From Trifolium pratense (lineage: Eukaryota; Streptophyta; Magnoliopsida; Fabales; Fabaceae): a stretch of 64,000 bases of DNA. Within the stretch, counting starts at the first letter, position 1, and every line of letters starts with the position of its first letter. The stretch spans positions 9,555,501-9,619,500 of the forward strand of contig NC_060059.1 of assembly GCF_020283565.1 (NCBI RefSeq). Direction: 5' to 3'. Below, piece after piece: positions 22,020 to 34,100 of this stretch. The translations under genes and the position numbers were made by a program. The notes below the pieces were generated by a model. The model was not told the origin of the DNA and made no database searches. It saw nothing but the letters and a program-made list of their open reading frames with translations.

Positions 22020-23143
22020 GGGAGTGATTCAAAAAAATTGTGAAATTAATTTTGATGGTAGATAGTTTGTAAAAATATGAATATAATCTATGGTGATAAT
22101 AATGTTGTTCTTTTGTTTGTCTTCTACAACAGATATTACCAAATATTCATCAATGGCTACTTGATAGTCAGAATGACCGTGAAGAATGCTCAGATATGAA
22201 CCAAGAACAAGAATCTCATCATATGAATCAAGAACAAGAACCTCATCAATTTTCTCAGGTAATTTTTTTAATCTTTTAAAATTTAATCTGTTTACCTTTT
22301 TAAATTTTTAATTATGTTAATCTTTTTAAATTTTTAACTTTTTTAATTTAACACCATAAAATATTTGTTAGTGATTTTTTCTGTGGTTAGATAAATTTTT
22401 AGTTCCTATAAATATATTATAGTATATTTTATTTTTAGTTCATCTTAAAAAAAAAATCAAACAAGGTCTTTTAAATATTTGAAATCAACATTTTTTATCT
22501 CTGCTTTAAATCAACTCACGTGTGTTTTTCGACATTTTGAATTATTTTTTTGTAATGAAGTACATTATAAAATCATTCTTATAAAAATGAAATTTCATTT
22601 GCTTGAGAGTGATTAAAAATATTGTGAAATTAATTTTGATGGTAGTTTGTAAAAATATGAAAATAACCTATGGTGATGATTTTGTTCTTTTGTTTGTCTC
22701 TACAACAGATTTTACCAAATATTCCTCAATGGCTACTTGATAGTCCGGATGACTATGGAGATCTTCCAAACATTGACCTTTCGATGGTTGAATCTCAAAA
22801 TATTGAAGGGATTGATGACATTGATCTTTCTTTGAATCTATTTCCTTCGCAACAATTTGCAGAAGAATCTCCCTTCATGTTTGATTTCGTTCAAAGCCAC
22901 CAATCTCCCAAAAGGAATGTGGAAGATAGAGAACAAATGGAACAACTTAGTATTTCTGGATTTGCTCATCTAGGAGCGGAGCAATCGAAGAAAGATACTG
23001 ATGAGCAAATCCAGAAAGACACTGAAGTGTGTCAAAATCCTCATCTTGACACTGACAATATCAGAGAGTGTCAAAATCTGGACCTTGACATTAGAAATGT
23101 TGAGCTTGACCCTCAATCGTCAGATTTTCATTTAAGCCAGCTG
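22020..23143 (+). repeat. Tandem duplication covering NAC exons 5 and 6
   Basis: The end of each intron (AATTAATTTTGATGGTAG ... CTATGGTGATGAT ... TTTGTTTGTCT ... ACAACAG) and the start of each exon (ATNTTACCAAATATTC, then CAATGGCTACTTGATAGTC) occur twice, 576 bp apart (22133 and 22709). The protein repeats ILPNI-QWLLDS, and SDMNQEQES occurs in exon 4 and again in exon 5. Confidence 0.8.
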
Positions 23144-23399
23144 GTATGTCTATGTTCTTGAAGATCTTTCATTACATTAAATGTCTATTTAGATTAATTT
23201 ATTTAAACTTATTTGCTGGCATAAATGTTTGTGAGAGCTTATAAAAACAACTTATGACATGTTCGTAAGTTGTTTTTCAGCTTTTTTTCATAAACTCTCC
23301 GGGATAACATATAAAATAGCTTGAAAACAATTTAACTTTACTTTATGTTTTGTTATAGAAATAACTTAAACATAAGTACTTATATGATAATGATAATGA

Positions 23400-23760
23400 T
23401 AAATACTTGTGCTATAGCGTGCTTGATTGAGTTTGGACTGGGCAAGTTCCTTAAGCCTAATGGGCCCAACCCACCATAGGGCGAGAGGCCCAACAGAGCC
23501 AAGGATTAATTGCTAAGTAATGAGACGCCCGCCCTAGGTGGATATGGATAGACTAAGTCACTCACTTAGATCTGAAAATATAGGCCACATGGGCCAAATA
23601 TCAAGGAGAGCGAACTCAACCACTCCTCATATTAAGGAGGCACGATCACCACATATCCACCAGGCGAGGGGCGCCTATATATAGACCTTCAAGTTGTTAG
23701 GTCAAGTACATCCTATATATACCTACTATATTAAATCATAACTCATCATCTCTGTTTGAC
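23400..23760. repeat. Possible solo-LTR fragment in NAC intron 6
   Basis: GC-richer than its surroundings, with AATGGGCCCAACCC, GGCGAGAGGCCC, a TATA-like CCTATATATAGACC at about 23671 and CCTATATATACC. The composition change and TATA suggest an LTR, but no TG/CA ends or duplication could be assigned. Confidence 0.3.
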
Positions 23761-24339
23761 TAGACATTCACATAAATAACCTTAGCAAGAATATATAGTT
23801 GTTTATTCAAATCGAACCTTATTTCATTTCAATTTTGTCACACACCAAAATTTCTCCACGTGTGATGTATTTCTTATTTTTCTACAGGACTTTAGCTCAC
23901 AAGACAGCTACATTGCTTGGGGTGGTAGCATTAACAAGACATTATTCAAGTAATTCAATTGTAACCAATGCTTTTCATTATGTATGATAAAAAGTTGTAG
24001 TGTTATATTATGTTTTCATTAGGATAATATTGGAATTGTCCACATATATTAAGACACATGTTACTCGCTATGAAAGTAATAGATACATTAATGTGTATAT
24101 TACTATCTCTTATAAGAGCTTTTTATTGGTCCCATATATACAAATGCAGTGTCATGTGATATATTATGTTGTTGATAAATGATAGATTCATGAACGTTAA
24201 GTGTTTCCATCCAGCCTTGCATGTCATGAAATTGAAACTTGTATTGGTGAGAGACAACTAATTGACTGACCCAAAAACTTAGCTTTCGATTTCAAGGATG
24301 GCATGATAGGTTTTACTACTTATTGGAAGTGAAGGGTGC

Positions 24340-24340
<1 letters not shown>

Positions 24341-24371
<31 letters not shown>
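24341..24371. repeat. Poly-C tract, 31 bp
   Basis: Thirty-one consecutive C follow GGGTGCA, about 390 bp after the NAC stop. It may be genuine or a sequencing/assembly artefact. The minus strand is a poly-G run able to form quadruplexes. Confidence 0.9.
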
Positions 24372-24557
24372 ACAAAAGCATAGCCAACCCTTTTCAATCA
24401 TTCTTTATAAATGTTTAAAAGTGACAAACTTACCAAAAACTAATGTTGACTTTGCTCTTAACTTGCTTATCAAAGTTGTTAATGAAATTCAGTTAAGACG
24501 GTCAGGATATCTGAATTCGATTTTTGACTAAACTAAAATTTGGTCAATTTTTTTTGT

Positions 24558-24871
24558 GGCTTAACTATACATTTGGTCCCTTACGTTTATTTTAGGTTTC
24601 AATTTGGTCTCTTACGTTTATTTTAGGTTTCAAGTTAGTCCTTTCCGTCAATTTTGTCACATGTGGCAGTCAATTTGCATACGTGGATTGACACGTGGCA
24701 CTTTGACACGCTGACACGTGTACTGTTCAAACGGTGTTAGTGACAAAACTAATGGAAAGGACTAACTTGAAACCTAAAATAAACGTAAGGGACCAAATTG
24801 ATACTTTTTAAACGTAAGAGACCAAATTGAAACCTAAAATAAACGTAAGGGACCAAATGTGTAGTTAAGCC
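24558..24871. mobile_element. MULE-type MITE, second copy
   Basis: Termini GGCTTAACTATACATTTGG and its inverted partner (complement GGCTTAACTACACATTTGG) match the element at 5202-5500. The flanks are TTTTTTTGT and TTTTTTTAT, an 8/9 match to a 9-bp duplication. Internally it repeats AAACGTAAGGGACCAAATTG. Confidence 0.8.
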
Positions 24872-25100
24872 TTTTTTTATCTATCAATTTAACTCTATAT
24901 TTTCATTTTTTTTTTAAATATTGAACTCTAAATTACTAAGATCTATTTTCCCTATAAAATAGAATTATGATAAATAATACTCATAATAATAAAATAATCA
25001 TAATTACTAAGATCTATTTTCCCTATTAAGATTATAATATGTAGGTCTGAAATCCTTTAAAAAAAAATATGTAGGTCTGAAATCACGCTACTAAATAAAA

Positions 25101-25385
25101 CTCGTTAAAATTGAGAGTTGAACGTAATTCAACCCTACAAAATCATCTTGTAAAGTGATGGTTGTCTCTACTTTATAAATATATATTCAGCTCATCTCGC
25201 AACCGATGTGGGACTTCTTAACAACCATCTTGCGCCCAGCACTATGGGCTTGGGGTGCAAATATAAATGGTGGATATGAGCCGATTAAAAACCTGATAGA
25301 TTACGACCCAGCGAATCCTTAAGAAGACCTTGATACCATCTTAAAATCAAGAGTTTGGACTAACTCAACACTACAAAACCGGCTT
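25101..25385 (-). mobile_element. TRIM-like element, nearly complete
   Basis: Read on the minus strand: a truncated 5' LTR (about 25385-25342), a primer-binding-like TGGTATCAAGG next to it (tRNA-iMet type), about 100 bp of non-coding interior, then a 3' LTR starting TGTTAAGAAGTCCCACATCGG near 25228 and running to about 25101. There is no coding capacity. The layout fits a terminal-repeat retrotransposon in miniature. Confidence 0.6.
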
Positions 25386-27054
25386 GAACTTCTTAACATA
25401 TTTAACAATATCTAATTCAAATTTTAAATCAAATACATCAATTTTTATTCATCAAATTTTTCCACATTTAAGATCTGATGTAGTAATCACGGTAGAAGTG
25501 GAAATTCACTGTATTTTCTCATGTTTAGGAAAATTGTGGGTCATCTATGATGAGACAAACCAAATCAAAATGAATCATGTCTCATGATCTCTCATTCTAG
25601 TTGAATGCTTAATGTGGCAACAGAAAATGGCCCAGTTCAAAAGTTTGTACCTTTTGGGCCAAAGACTGATGCTGGCATTGCTGTCCTCCATAGACAAACA
25701 AGGACATTAACAACTTTAGTAATCTGGCTCCGACTGACAGTGACGAAATGCATAACTCAACTTAGTTTGCTTCTATTCATTTGGCTTCTTCCTTGTGGAA
25801 GAATTAAGTCAATGCAATCATATGACTTGCTTTACAATTTATAGTGCAAAATCATTTTTCTTCTCTTACTAGTGGTTCACTACAGCTCTAACAACATGTT
25901 TGAGTTTAGAACTTTCTAGGAATCTAGTATTCGTGTCAAATAATTTCGTTCATTATTGTTTGTTTTAAGGTTAATTTCATGTTAGACCACGGTTTGATCC
26001 CCGAACTGCGATTAGGATGAGGCTAAAATGACTTAATATCAGAACTGACCTCAAAATCAGAGTATGTGGTCCATTAATGGACCGAATATTGGAGATGAAA
26101 ACCAAAAATAATAATATTTTTTTACAATTTCAATATTGCATTACATGCTGGCTATGAGCATAAGACCTATAAAATTACATAGGATTTCGATCCTCTCTTA
26201 TCACTAATAATGTTGTTTGATCTCAACCTTTAATTTTTATTGGATCTTCTCTAGTCGACATCATAGTATAATTAATGGACGGCTCACATGACAAGATATA
26301 AAACGGGAGATGAAAGACAAAAGAGGATCCCAGATCCAATTATCTAACATAAAATTTTAGTTGGTTTTTTGTGTTGTGCATTGATCTCAAACGGCTGTAT
26401 GAAAATATACGTGGTAATTTTTATTTTTTTGGTATTAACTCTTTGATTTTCATAAAAATGAGATCCGATAATTTAGAGTTCAGCCGACATAAATAAAATC
26501 TAATTAACAATTATTCCGACAACAAATCAAAAATCGGATTCTCCCAATGAATATGCTCTAATTTATCGACAAAAAAAGAGATTTATAAAAAATTAAAAAA
26601 AAAATAAATAATTCGACTGAAAGAGAGAATCTATAGCAAACATCCAAGATTTTAATACCACTTCTTTAATCATCACTACTGCTAATCATGCTCATTAGAA
26701 TTAATTATTCTTATTGTCCAAGACTCTAAGGCAATAGTTGCAGGGAATGTCATTCTGTTAGGTGTTTAATCTACCAACTCACGACAAAATTGTTTATTTC
26801 TTGTTTAACAACAACTGACCTAGCTAATTTATTATTAGATATATTGTTAGTTTTTTTTTTTTTGACAAAAGATATATTGTTAGTTAAGAGTTCGTTAATA
26901 TGTTTTTATAATAGAGTTAGTTAGATTGGTTTTTTTTTTTAATTTATCCTTGTTATCTTATTCCTTTTTTATAAGGGTGAATATGTAGTAGTATTTCGGT
27001 AACATTTATGTTTGTCAAAAAAAAAGTATATTACAAATATAAGATAAATTAGCT
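25386..27054. other. Gene-poor DNA after the NAC gene
   Basis: No gene is supported. A short open frame near 25605-25844 has no recognisable domain. A weak copy of the 2170-type repeat is seen around 26420-26560. Confidence 0.4.
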
Positions 27055-27905
27055 CTACATCTAGCTAAAATGGAGCATAGCTCTGTATCGTCTCGTACAT
27101 GTGAATTCATTGAATGCACCACTACTTTTGAGTCCATGCATAAAATTACTTTCTTGATCTAATTCTTTTAACCACTTGGTCGCTGCTAGTAGTCCTGATA
27201 ATTCACCGATAGCAATTGAATAATCGGTTGCAACCATATAGTTTTCGTTGCACGAACATGTCAAATTCATCTCTTAGACACAACCGATACCCACTATATG
27301 TTGTGATACTCCGAGAACGAAGCATCAACATTACACTTAAGGTTTCTAGGTAAAACTCTTATAGTCCCTGCTCCCTCTACGAGTGGGAGGTGTAACCTCT
27401 TTTGTGCTTGTCCAGCAAGGCGAGGATGTGGTGCCTCGTTTGTTTCAGGTTCTGGTTGAATGGTACCTCCCGGGATGCTCTATTATAGTTGGTTCTTCCT
27501 TCCCCCTCTTTTTGGTGGTTGCTTTGGGTGGTTGTGGTAGTTTCGAGTTCTTTGATGGTGCTTTTGTGGTGTATCTCTTTTTTTTTTTTACTTTGTCTAC
27601 ATCTTATCATTGAGTACTTCTAGTACGTCTGATTTGTACTCAGACTCCTGTTTTTATATTTATATATATAATACCTATTTGCCATTCAAAAAAAAAACAT
27701 TACACTTAAGGAAACCATGTGGTGGCGTTTTCAATTAAAACTATCTTGGTCGGGTCAGGCTATCAATGATGTTTGTTCCTCTATCTGTCGTGCATTCCGC
27801 CATTTCGTAAGTGTATAAGAAACTTCCTCTATAAATAATTTCCGCGGTACTCTATTTTTGTGGTCTCAAATGAATACATTTCTACTCCTCCACAAGCTCC
27901 AAAGG
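27055..27905 (-). pseudogene. LINE ORF2 RNase H relic, interrupted
   Basis: On the minus strand, 27905-27712 gives pieces such as LWSLWRSRNVF and TLTKWRNARQIEEQ. The frame then joins across an insertion to PPHGFLKCNVDASFSEYHN, followed by GLLAATKWLKELD and ILCMDSKVVVHSMNSHVRDD near 27060-27250. This is the region from after the zinc finger to the RNase H domain of a plant L1-type ORF2. Stops and frameshifts make it a relic. A younger LINE fragment at 27343-27695 splits it. Confidence 0.75.
27343..27695 (+). mobile_element. 5'-truncated LINE fragment inside another LINE
   Basis: AACATTACACTTAAGG occurs at 27327-27342 and 27696-27711, a 16-bp duplication around a 353-bp insert. The insert ends TTGCCATTC plus A-run and has GTACTCAGACTCCTG before it, as in 3' UTRs of plant L1 elements. 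Removing the insert and one duplicate rejoins the reading frame of the host relic across GFLKCNVDA, which is independent support. Confidence 0.85.
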
Positions 27906-29102
27906 ATCATGAAAAAAAAACTACATTGTTCTTGCTTTGAGAGAGTTTTTAATAAATAGAAAATCATACCCGCCTCCTATATTGTCATGTTGCTGCAAGA
28001 CCTCTTCAATATAGGATGTATTTGATCTGCTAAGAAATAATGGATTGGACATGACAAATCCAGTTGTACTGTGTTTGATTGTAAAACTGTTTTAGAGATT
28101 GGACAAATTTGGAGACAAGGGACAGCACAAAAATAGAATTTTTTTGTCCCTCACTAAATCACAACACAACTTTTTGTCTCAATCTCAACTCTTCTATTTA
28201 ATATTGAATTTTAATTTCCGTTTGACATATTATAACATATCTCTCTCACACCCATTTAAGTTAAACTAGACTCTAATATCATTGTTGGGTCATGGGAAGA
28301 AGTCTTGTTGATTTGAATCAGCACATTGCATTAAGAGCAACTAAACAAGTGAGTTAATAAACATCGTATCTTTATCTAAAATCTTAAGTTTATGTGTTCT
28401 CTCACTCATATATTGTTCAATCTCAACTCGTGTATTCAATGCAAGACTTTAATCACACTTGACATCACAATATATCTCTCTCAAAGAATTTTGCGCATTA
28501 ATGAGTCCGTGATCCAACATCATAATTCTCTCACGCTCCTCCATAAGTAAAACGACACACTAAAATAAAAACAATCAAAACAAGTAAGCTTAACACTACA
28601 TTTCCACTCAAAATATCTCATCTCCAACCAATGATATAAAGACATTGTTCATCCCATGATAAGCATTATAACAAAAGAAAATTAAAACACAAGGACTAAG
28701 ATAACAATTATTTGGTTTTGTATATATATCTAGCTTGCCGGTCATTACTCCAACTAAAACGCTGGAGCTACCTTCTGATTTGAAGCAAGTCCACATATGA
28801 GTTGTATGTAACATCTAATCACTTATGAATTATGCTTATGATATTATTAAAGAGAAGAGAAGAGAGATATGTATTTGAAGATATAAATTGAGATAAGGGG
28901 ATGTATTCAAAAATAGAAATGGACCACAAACAAAGACAAGAAGGGACATGCTGTGACTAAAAAAGAATCAAAAGTACATGGTGGGGTTTAGGATAAGGGA
29001 GGTGCACGTGGGTACCATAGGGCTTCAATTTGACCAAACCAACCAACTCTCCTCCTCACCATGTTTGTCCTTCTCCACAAACACAATCAATATTCACTCT
29101 TA
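27906..29102. other. Gene-poor DNA
   Basis: No gene seen. Repeat-like AT-rich sequence; an open frame at 28608-28814 on the minus strand has no recognisable domain. Confidence 0.4.
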
Positions 29103-29346
29103 GACTTTTAAATTTTTTTGAAAATCATTTGATATGTTATTGAGACCCATCAAGATTAACGGTATTGAATAAAAATCCATAAACCGTTAATTTTGACGGG
29201 TCTAAATAACATATCAAATGATTTTTAATTTTTTTAAAAAAATTTATGGATGATCTATACGATATAAACTTTCTATCCGACGGTGAATTTTGTAAAATTC
29301 GTATTCGTTATAATGTTTTCGGTAACTTGTGCATGGTGCACAACTT
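29103..29346. mobile_element. Foldback MITE related to 15728-16062
   Basis: Shares GAAAATCATTTGATATGTTATTGAG-type sequence, CCGTTAATTTTGACGGGTCT, GATCTATACGATATAAAC and the terminus CTTGTGCATGGTGCACAACTT. The left end is missing or decayed. Confidence 0.6.
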
Positions 29347-30179
29347 AACTCACTTGTGCACCTTAGACTTTGCCGTACTTCCATAATATATATCCTCATT
29401 TCTTTTTTATATTAATTGATCATAGTATCAATATTCATAAATAAACTTTATTAAAAATAACCTTTTAGAGTTTTAATTTATAAGAAAAAAAAACTTCACC
29501 CACTAACAATCATGGCATATTCAAAGTAACGTTTAAATATCGGACCAAAATTTGGTGCAGTTGTAAATTCACAGCAATCAAGTAGTCAAATGTTGCAGAT
29601 AGTCTAATTTAAGTACATTATATTTAATATTATTAAATAAACATAAAATATGCATTTGTTTTAAGTGTTTGATCTTGATCTGATGATCAAAAAATATCGT
29701 GACAGTACCATTTCATAAAAAAGATGACCGCGCCTAATGAATTTGTTTTCTTCACAAAGCACAATGGTCGTAGGAAAAAAATGTATTGGCAAGGAGAAGA
29801 AGACGTGCACAAGGTTGGACAAATAATAGTGCTATTAACTTTGCCGTCAAAAAAAAAAAAATAGTGCTATTAACTTTATACTTTTAAATGTATTATTTTC
29901 TCTATGACTATGACTATTAATAACACATTTAAGAGATGCATATATTGTCACCATTTATATGGTTTTTAAATAGTGTCAAGTAAATATGTACAAGTAACGC
30001 AAGTTTTTCATGTAAAAATTTATTTTTACTATTAGATTAAATTGTTAGATTTAATGAGGTTTAATGTGACATATTGATTTAATAATGAGATTTATCGATC
30101 TAAAGAGCAAAATAAATTTGTGTATAGTGTAAAATTTGTTTCACTTAGACAATGTTTTAATTAGTCTTAGAAGTGAGAG
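29347..30179. other. Intergenic, no gene seen
   Basis: AT-rich DNA with no supported feature. Confidence 0.4.
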
Positions 30180-30425
30180 TTCGGCTTAAATCTCAATTCT
30201 AATATGGTATCAGAACTTCTCCAAGATCTGTTGGGTCACCCAGTATCGGGTCACTCACTATTTATATCCATGCATCAAGCTCAATAGTGTTGGGCCTGAG
30301 AAGGTGTGTTGAGAAGTCTCACATCGATTGCAGATGACCTGAATATGTCTTTATAAAGTAGAGGTAATCATCACCTTACAAACTTGTTTTGTAAGGATGA
30401 GTTAGGCCAAACTCCAAATTTTAAG
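30180..30425 (+). mobile_element. TRIM-like remnant
   Basis: The end of a 5' LTR (CTCAATTCTAATA) is followed at about 30205 by TGGTATCAGAAC, close to the tRNA-iMet primer-binding sequence. About 90 bp of non-coding interior, a purine-rich GGGCCTGAGAAGG and a 3' LTR beginning TGTTGAGAAGTCTCACATCG and ending near AATTTTAAGAT follow. It is the plus-strand counterpart of 25101-25385. Confidence 0.6.
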
Positions 30426-30439
30426 ATGAACCCGGTTAA

Positions 30440-30740
30440 CAAAAGAGGAATGCAATTAGAGAAGACAAAGTGAGGCCAAGGTTTCATTATATTGAGCAAA
30501 GCTTGAATACAAAAAGGTTGTCTTAAGAATATATAGAAAAACATAAATAGACTAAATTGCTATTAAGTTTAAAGCCCAATTACAACCAAAAATCCATTAT
30601 ATTATTAAATCACTAACATATTATCTAACATCTTCCCGCAAACTCACAATGTCTTAACATGAAACATTGAGAGTTTGTCAAACAAGACATCAAACCAAAA
30701 CAACTAACAGGAAGCAAAAACTAACAACAACTAACAGCCA
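30440..30740 (-). mobile_element. Copia-type LTR remnant
   Basis: On the minus strand, a purine-rich GTTTGCGGGAAGA at about 30637-30647 is followed by TGTTAGATAATATGTTAGTG, the normal order of polypurine tract and 3' LTR start. The rest of the LTR extends to about 30440. No coding domain remains. Confidence 0.45.
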
Positions 30741-30877
30741 GATGAGATAAATCATCAGAGAGAGGCGAACCAAAACAAACCAATCCAACATTCAATCTAG
30801 TCCAAGCTAATCAAAACCAAACCAATCAAACAAATCCAAACTAAACTATACCAAAGTCCATTAATCCAAATCGTACA

Positions 30878-31039
30878 AAATCAAACAACCAAACCAAATA
30901 GAAGAATCAACTAATAGAGAGAATCAACCGATAATCTCTCTTTTGTTTGAATGATTCTCTTTGATTGGCTTCTTTTTTTGATTGTCTTCTTCTCTTTGGA
31001 TGTTACTCTCTCTTTGATTGTTCTTCTTTCTATCGTTTG

Positions 31040-31075
<36 letters not shown>

Positions 31076-31108
31076 CTGATTCTTCTATTTAGTTTGGTTG
31101 TTTGATTT
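30878..31108. repeat. 32-bp inverted repeat around a CT tract
   Basis: Arms at 30878-30909 and 31077-31108 are complementary with one mismatch in 32 (core AAACAACCAAACC). The 167-bp spacer is rich in TTGATTCTCTCT-like repeats and contains a (CT)n tract at about 31042-31070. Confidence 0.75.
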
Positions 31109-34100
31109 GGATGTTACTACAGACATGTCAATACACAATTTTAATCTCTAATATCTTTAATTATTTATTATAAAAAATTATATTTTGAAAATATTCATCG
31201 AAACAAATTGAACAATATTTTATATGTTAACATTTATTTTTATATATTAATAAGAAAAGATTATGGTCAAAGTAGATTAGGGATGTCAACGAGACGAAGA
31301 TTGAGCGGGTGATACTTTATCACTTCTTGCCTCACCATCTAAAATATTCTCATCCTGTCCTCATTTCTCGTTTCGGGGAATATTCATCCTTCATCCCCAT
31401 CCTCATGGGAAAAATTTCCCATCTCCGAGCCCGGAAAACTCCATTTACATATGAAATTGACGTTTCTAAAGTAGATTATATAAATAGTGTACATAATTAA
31501 ACTATGCACTGACAAAGGAAAGAAGGGGAATAATAATAATTGAAATTCAAATCTCCTTTGTTCTTCTCTTATTTAGTTATCTTGTTAATATGATATATCT
31601 AAAACTTGATTCGATCTTCCTTAAATCTTACTTGTCATTATTTTGCGGTTGAGTATCCTAAAATTTAGAATTGTGTGATTGGTTCTATTCAATTAGTATT
31701 GCTGCTAGGAATTGCATGGTTGCATAAATTTGGGTATTGTTAGTTTTATTTTTATTTTTTTATTTGAAATTTGTTGTTGAATTTGGATATTTGCATGGTT
31801 GGTTCCCCGTTCTTTTGGATACATACATCAAAACATACTCAATAACATCTAATATTCTTCAAAAATATCCTACAAAATCAAAGACTATTTTTGTGGGGAG
31901 AGGATCCCCTCCAGTACATTATTTTGTCCAGTAAAACATCAGCCCTACATTGTATTATCACTGTAATTTTAATTTTTTTATTTGAAAAATGAATGATTGA
32001 ATTTGAGACTGGACCTCCTGCCGTGAAAACTGCACAGGAAAGAATCCATTCCCATTTTTGTGGTTTACCTCATTTATATTTTGATTGAATTTTTTTAACA
32101 AGTCTTAATTTGTTTTTTGTGTTACTACATACATAGTGGTGAAAAGATTGGTGAAAACAATGAGGCCCAGATGAAGTGGATATGTGGCACACGTGAAAGT
32201 GGGCTAGGTTCAAATAATTCAGTAAGGCCCACACTCATAGACAGATTTGACTATTAACTCACATTATTTTTGTTTTTTATATGGAGCTAAAAGTGCTTAA
32301 TTTAAAAGTTGAATGAAAATTAAATATTCCTAATATCCTATTAATTATTATAAGATTTTAAGTATTTGATGCTGTTAGGTTGAAGACAAGAGGATCCATT
32401 TCAATCACACTCCCATTTTCAACAATATTTGAAAACAACAAGATCCATCTCAACCTTACCCTTGCACACCAACTATAGAGGTCTTTGTCCTCCTAGTAAT
32501 TATTATTATTATTACTATTATTATTATGTTGAGAGCACAATTCATGTTTCCCAACAGCAGTATCTATCTACCATATTTTAAGAGAAGAGGATATAGAATC
32601 CTAAGCAAATATATGAGTTAGGATCCCTATATCTTATATTTAAGTTTTCATTTTTATACATTTATATTATATTAACAACTTTTCATAAACAATAGAGTTT
32701 CTTACAAAAAAAAAAAAAAGAGTATATCAATTTTCATAAATTGGATTAGTCTACATAATTCATGCTAATTAAAATTGATTGAGGAGTTCGAATAATTTAA
32801 CTGATTTGAGTTGAGAAATAAAGAAGTTGAATGAGTGAAAGAATGTTCGGTGAATGTGAAAAATATTGTTACTAACACTTTTCTATTAAAAAAATTAATT
32901 GGTATGGAATTTTATCACATTATTTTAATATAAATAATGGTTTTTTTTTTGTACAATTTACTCACTCTATTCCATTTAATTGTTGTATTTGTAGATTTTT
33001 TTTTTTTTGTTTCTACTTACTTGTCTTTTAAAGTTCAATGTAAAATTAATTATTATTTTATCAATACTATCCTTGATTATTTATTAGAAAAATGAAATGA
33101 TAAAATAAATGACTGAGAGTATTGCATAAAAAGATATGTAACTCTATTTTAAAAATAAAAATATTATTAGTTAGCATGTTATTCTAAAAATCATAAAATA
33201 AGAAATAAAAAACAATGGATGGAGTAATATTTACATGTCCAAAACAAGTTAAATATATTTGTTACTTAATTTTTTTATAGAAAATATTTTATCACATCTT
33301 TGTTGAAGCTGCAAGCACTTTATAGTTTATAGATACTGCCCTTTTGGGTAAAAAAAAGAAGTAAAAAGGTTGATTCTATAAATAAACCATATAAATAAAT
33401 GTTACTGCTGTGCTGGCAGTCCCAATTCTATATAAAATCTTCACTTCAAATGATTAAGGGGCCTACATCATGTGTCTAATTATTCATACCACTTATAATT
33501 AACTTAATCTTCATATGTGTTTCAAAAAACAATCTTCATCAACAGTATTTTTGTTTCATAAGCTTTCCCTTCTTTTCTTTTGACACAATAAACTTTCCTT
33601 ATTATTTTATATAAATCGACTTTTTTTTTATAATATATATAATTAAATCCTCTTATTTCAGTTTTGTCAGGTATTCTTAAACAACATATATTTCTCTTAA
33701 CATAATTTATACATATTTTAGTATTCTTATATGAAAGTTTACTGTTGTGTTCTGAAGAAATAAACAAAAAATATAGATCTTTATTAATTTTGTAATATTA
33801 TTAAGGAATCTGTTAAGGCAAAACAGCCCTTGTGCAAAAATATAAATTATACTAGTTTATGCACAACAAAATCAGTTATATAATACTGAACATTTAAGTT
33901 AATCTGAATGAAATTGAACTCGGATATCTTAAGTAAGGTTTGACTTTGAAATTTCTGAATGAAAAAAATGTGGTTAAGAGACAAGATTTTACTAAAAATG
34001 GTTAGTGAAATTATTGCAAAAGTCGGTAAATACTTCGCATTACATAAAAGACCAATTCTATGATATTGTAAAAAAGACAGTAAAAAAAATGATATTTAAA

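Larger units (their letters stand above)
18483..23953 (+). pseudogene. SOG1-type NAC transcription factor gene with frameshift
   Basis: Exons by homology and GT/AG sites: 18483-18490, 20393-20528, 20878-21064, 21160-21661, 22133-22258, 22709-23143 and 23888-23953. The start reads MAGASWLVDKKTIATRIK, then CISCPNCQHVID, then [17 protein letters not shown] and [17 protein letters not shown]. This N-terminal extension plus NAC order is typical of SOG1/NAC044/NAC085, the plant DNA-damage NAC clade. After KAYNS (about 21222) one base is missing relative to the family: the frame runs into TGA at 21303-21305, leaving 158 residues. The +1 frame then resumes family sequence ([47 protein letters not shown]). 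Without the shift the product would be about 486 residues. The C-terminal part has eight SQ dipeptides and duplicated exons 5 and 6. It is either a pseudogene, an allele-specific lesion or a base-calling error. Confidence 0.85.

Noticed and set aside
25605..25844. 79-codon plus-strand frame
   Set aside because: No recognisable domain or homologous neighbour; support is too weak for a gene.
27383..27613. 76-codon plus-strand and 77-codon minus-strand open frames
   Set aside because: They lie in the non-coding 3' part of the inserted LINE fragment and have no domain.
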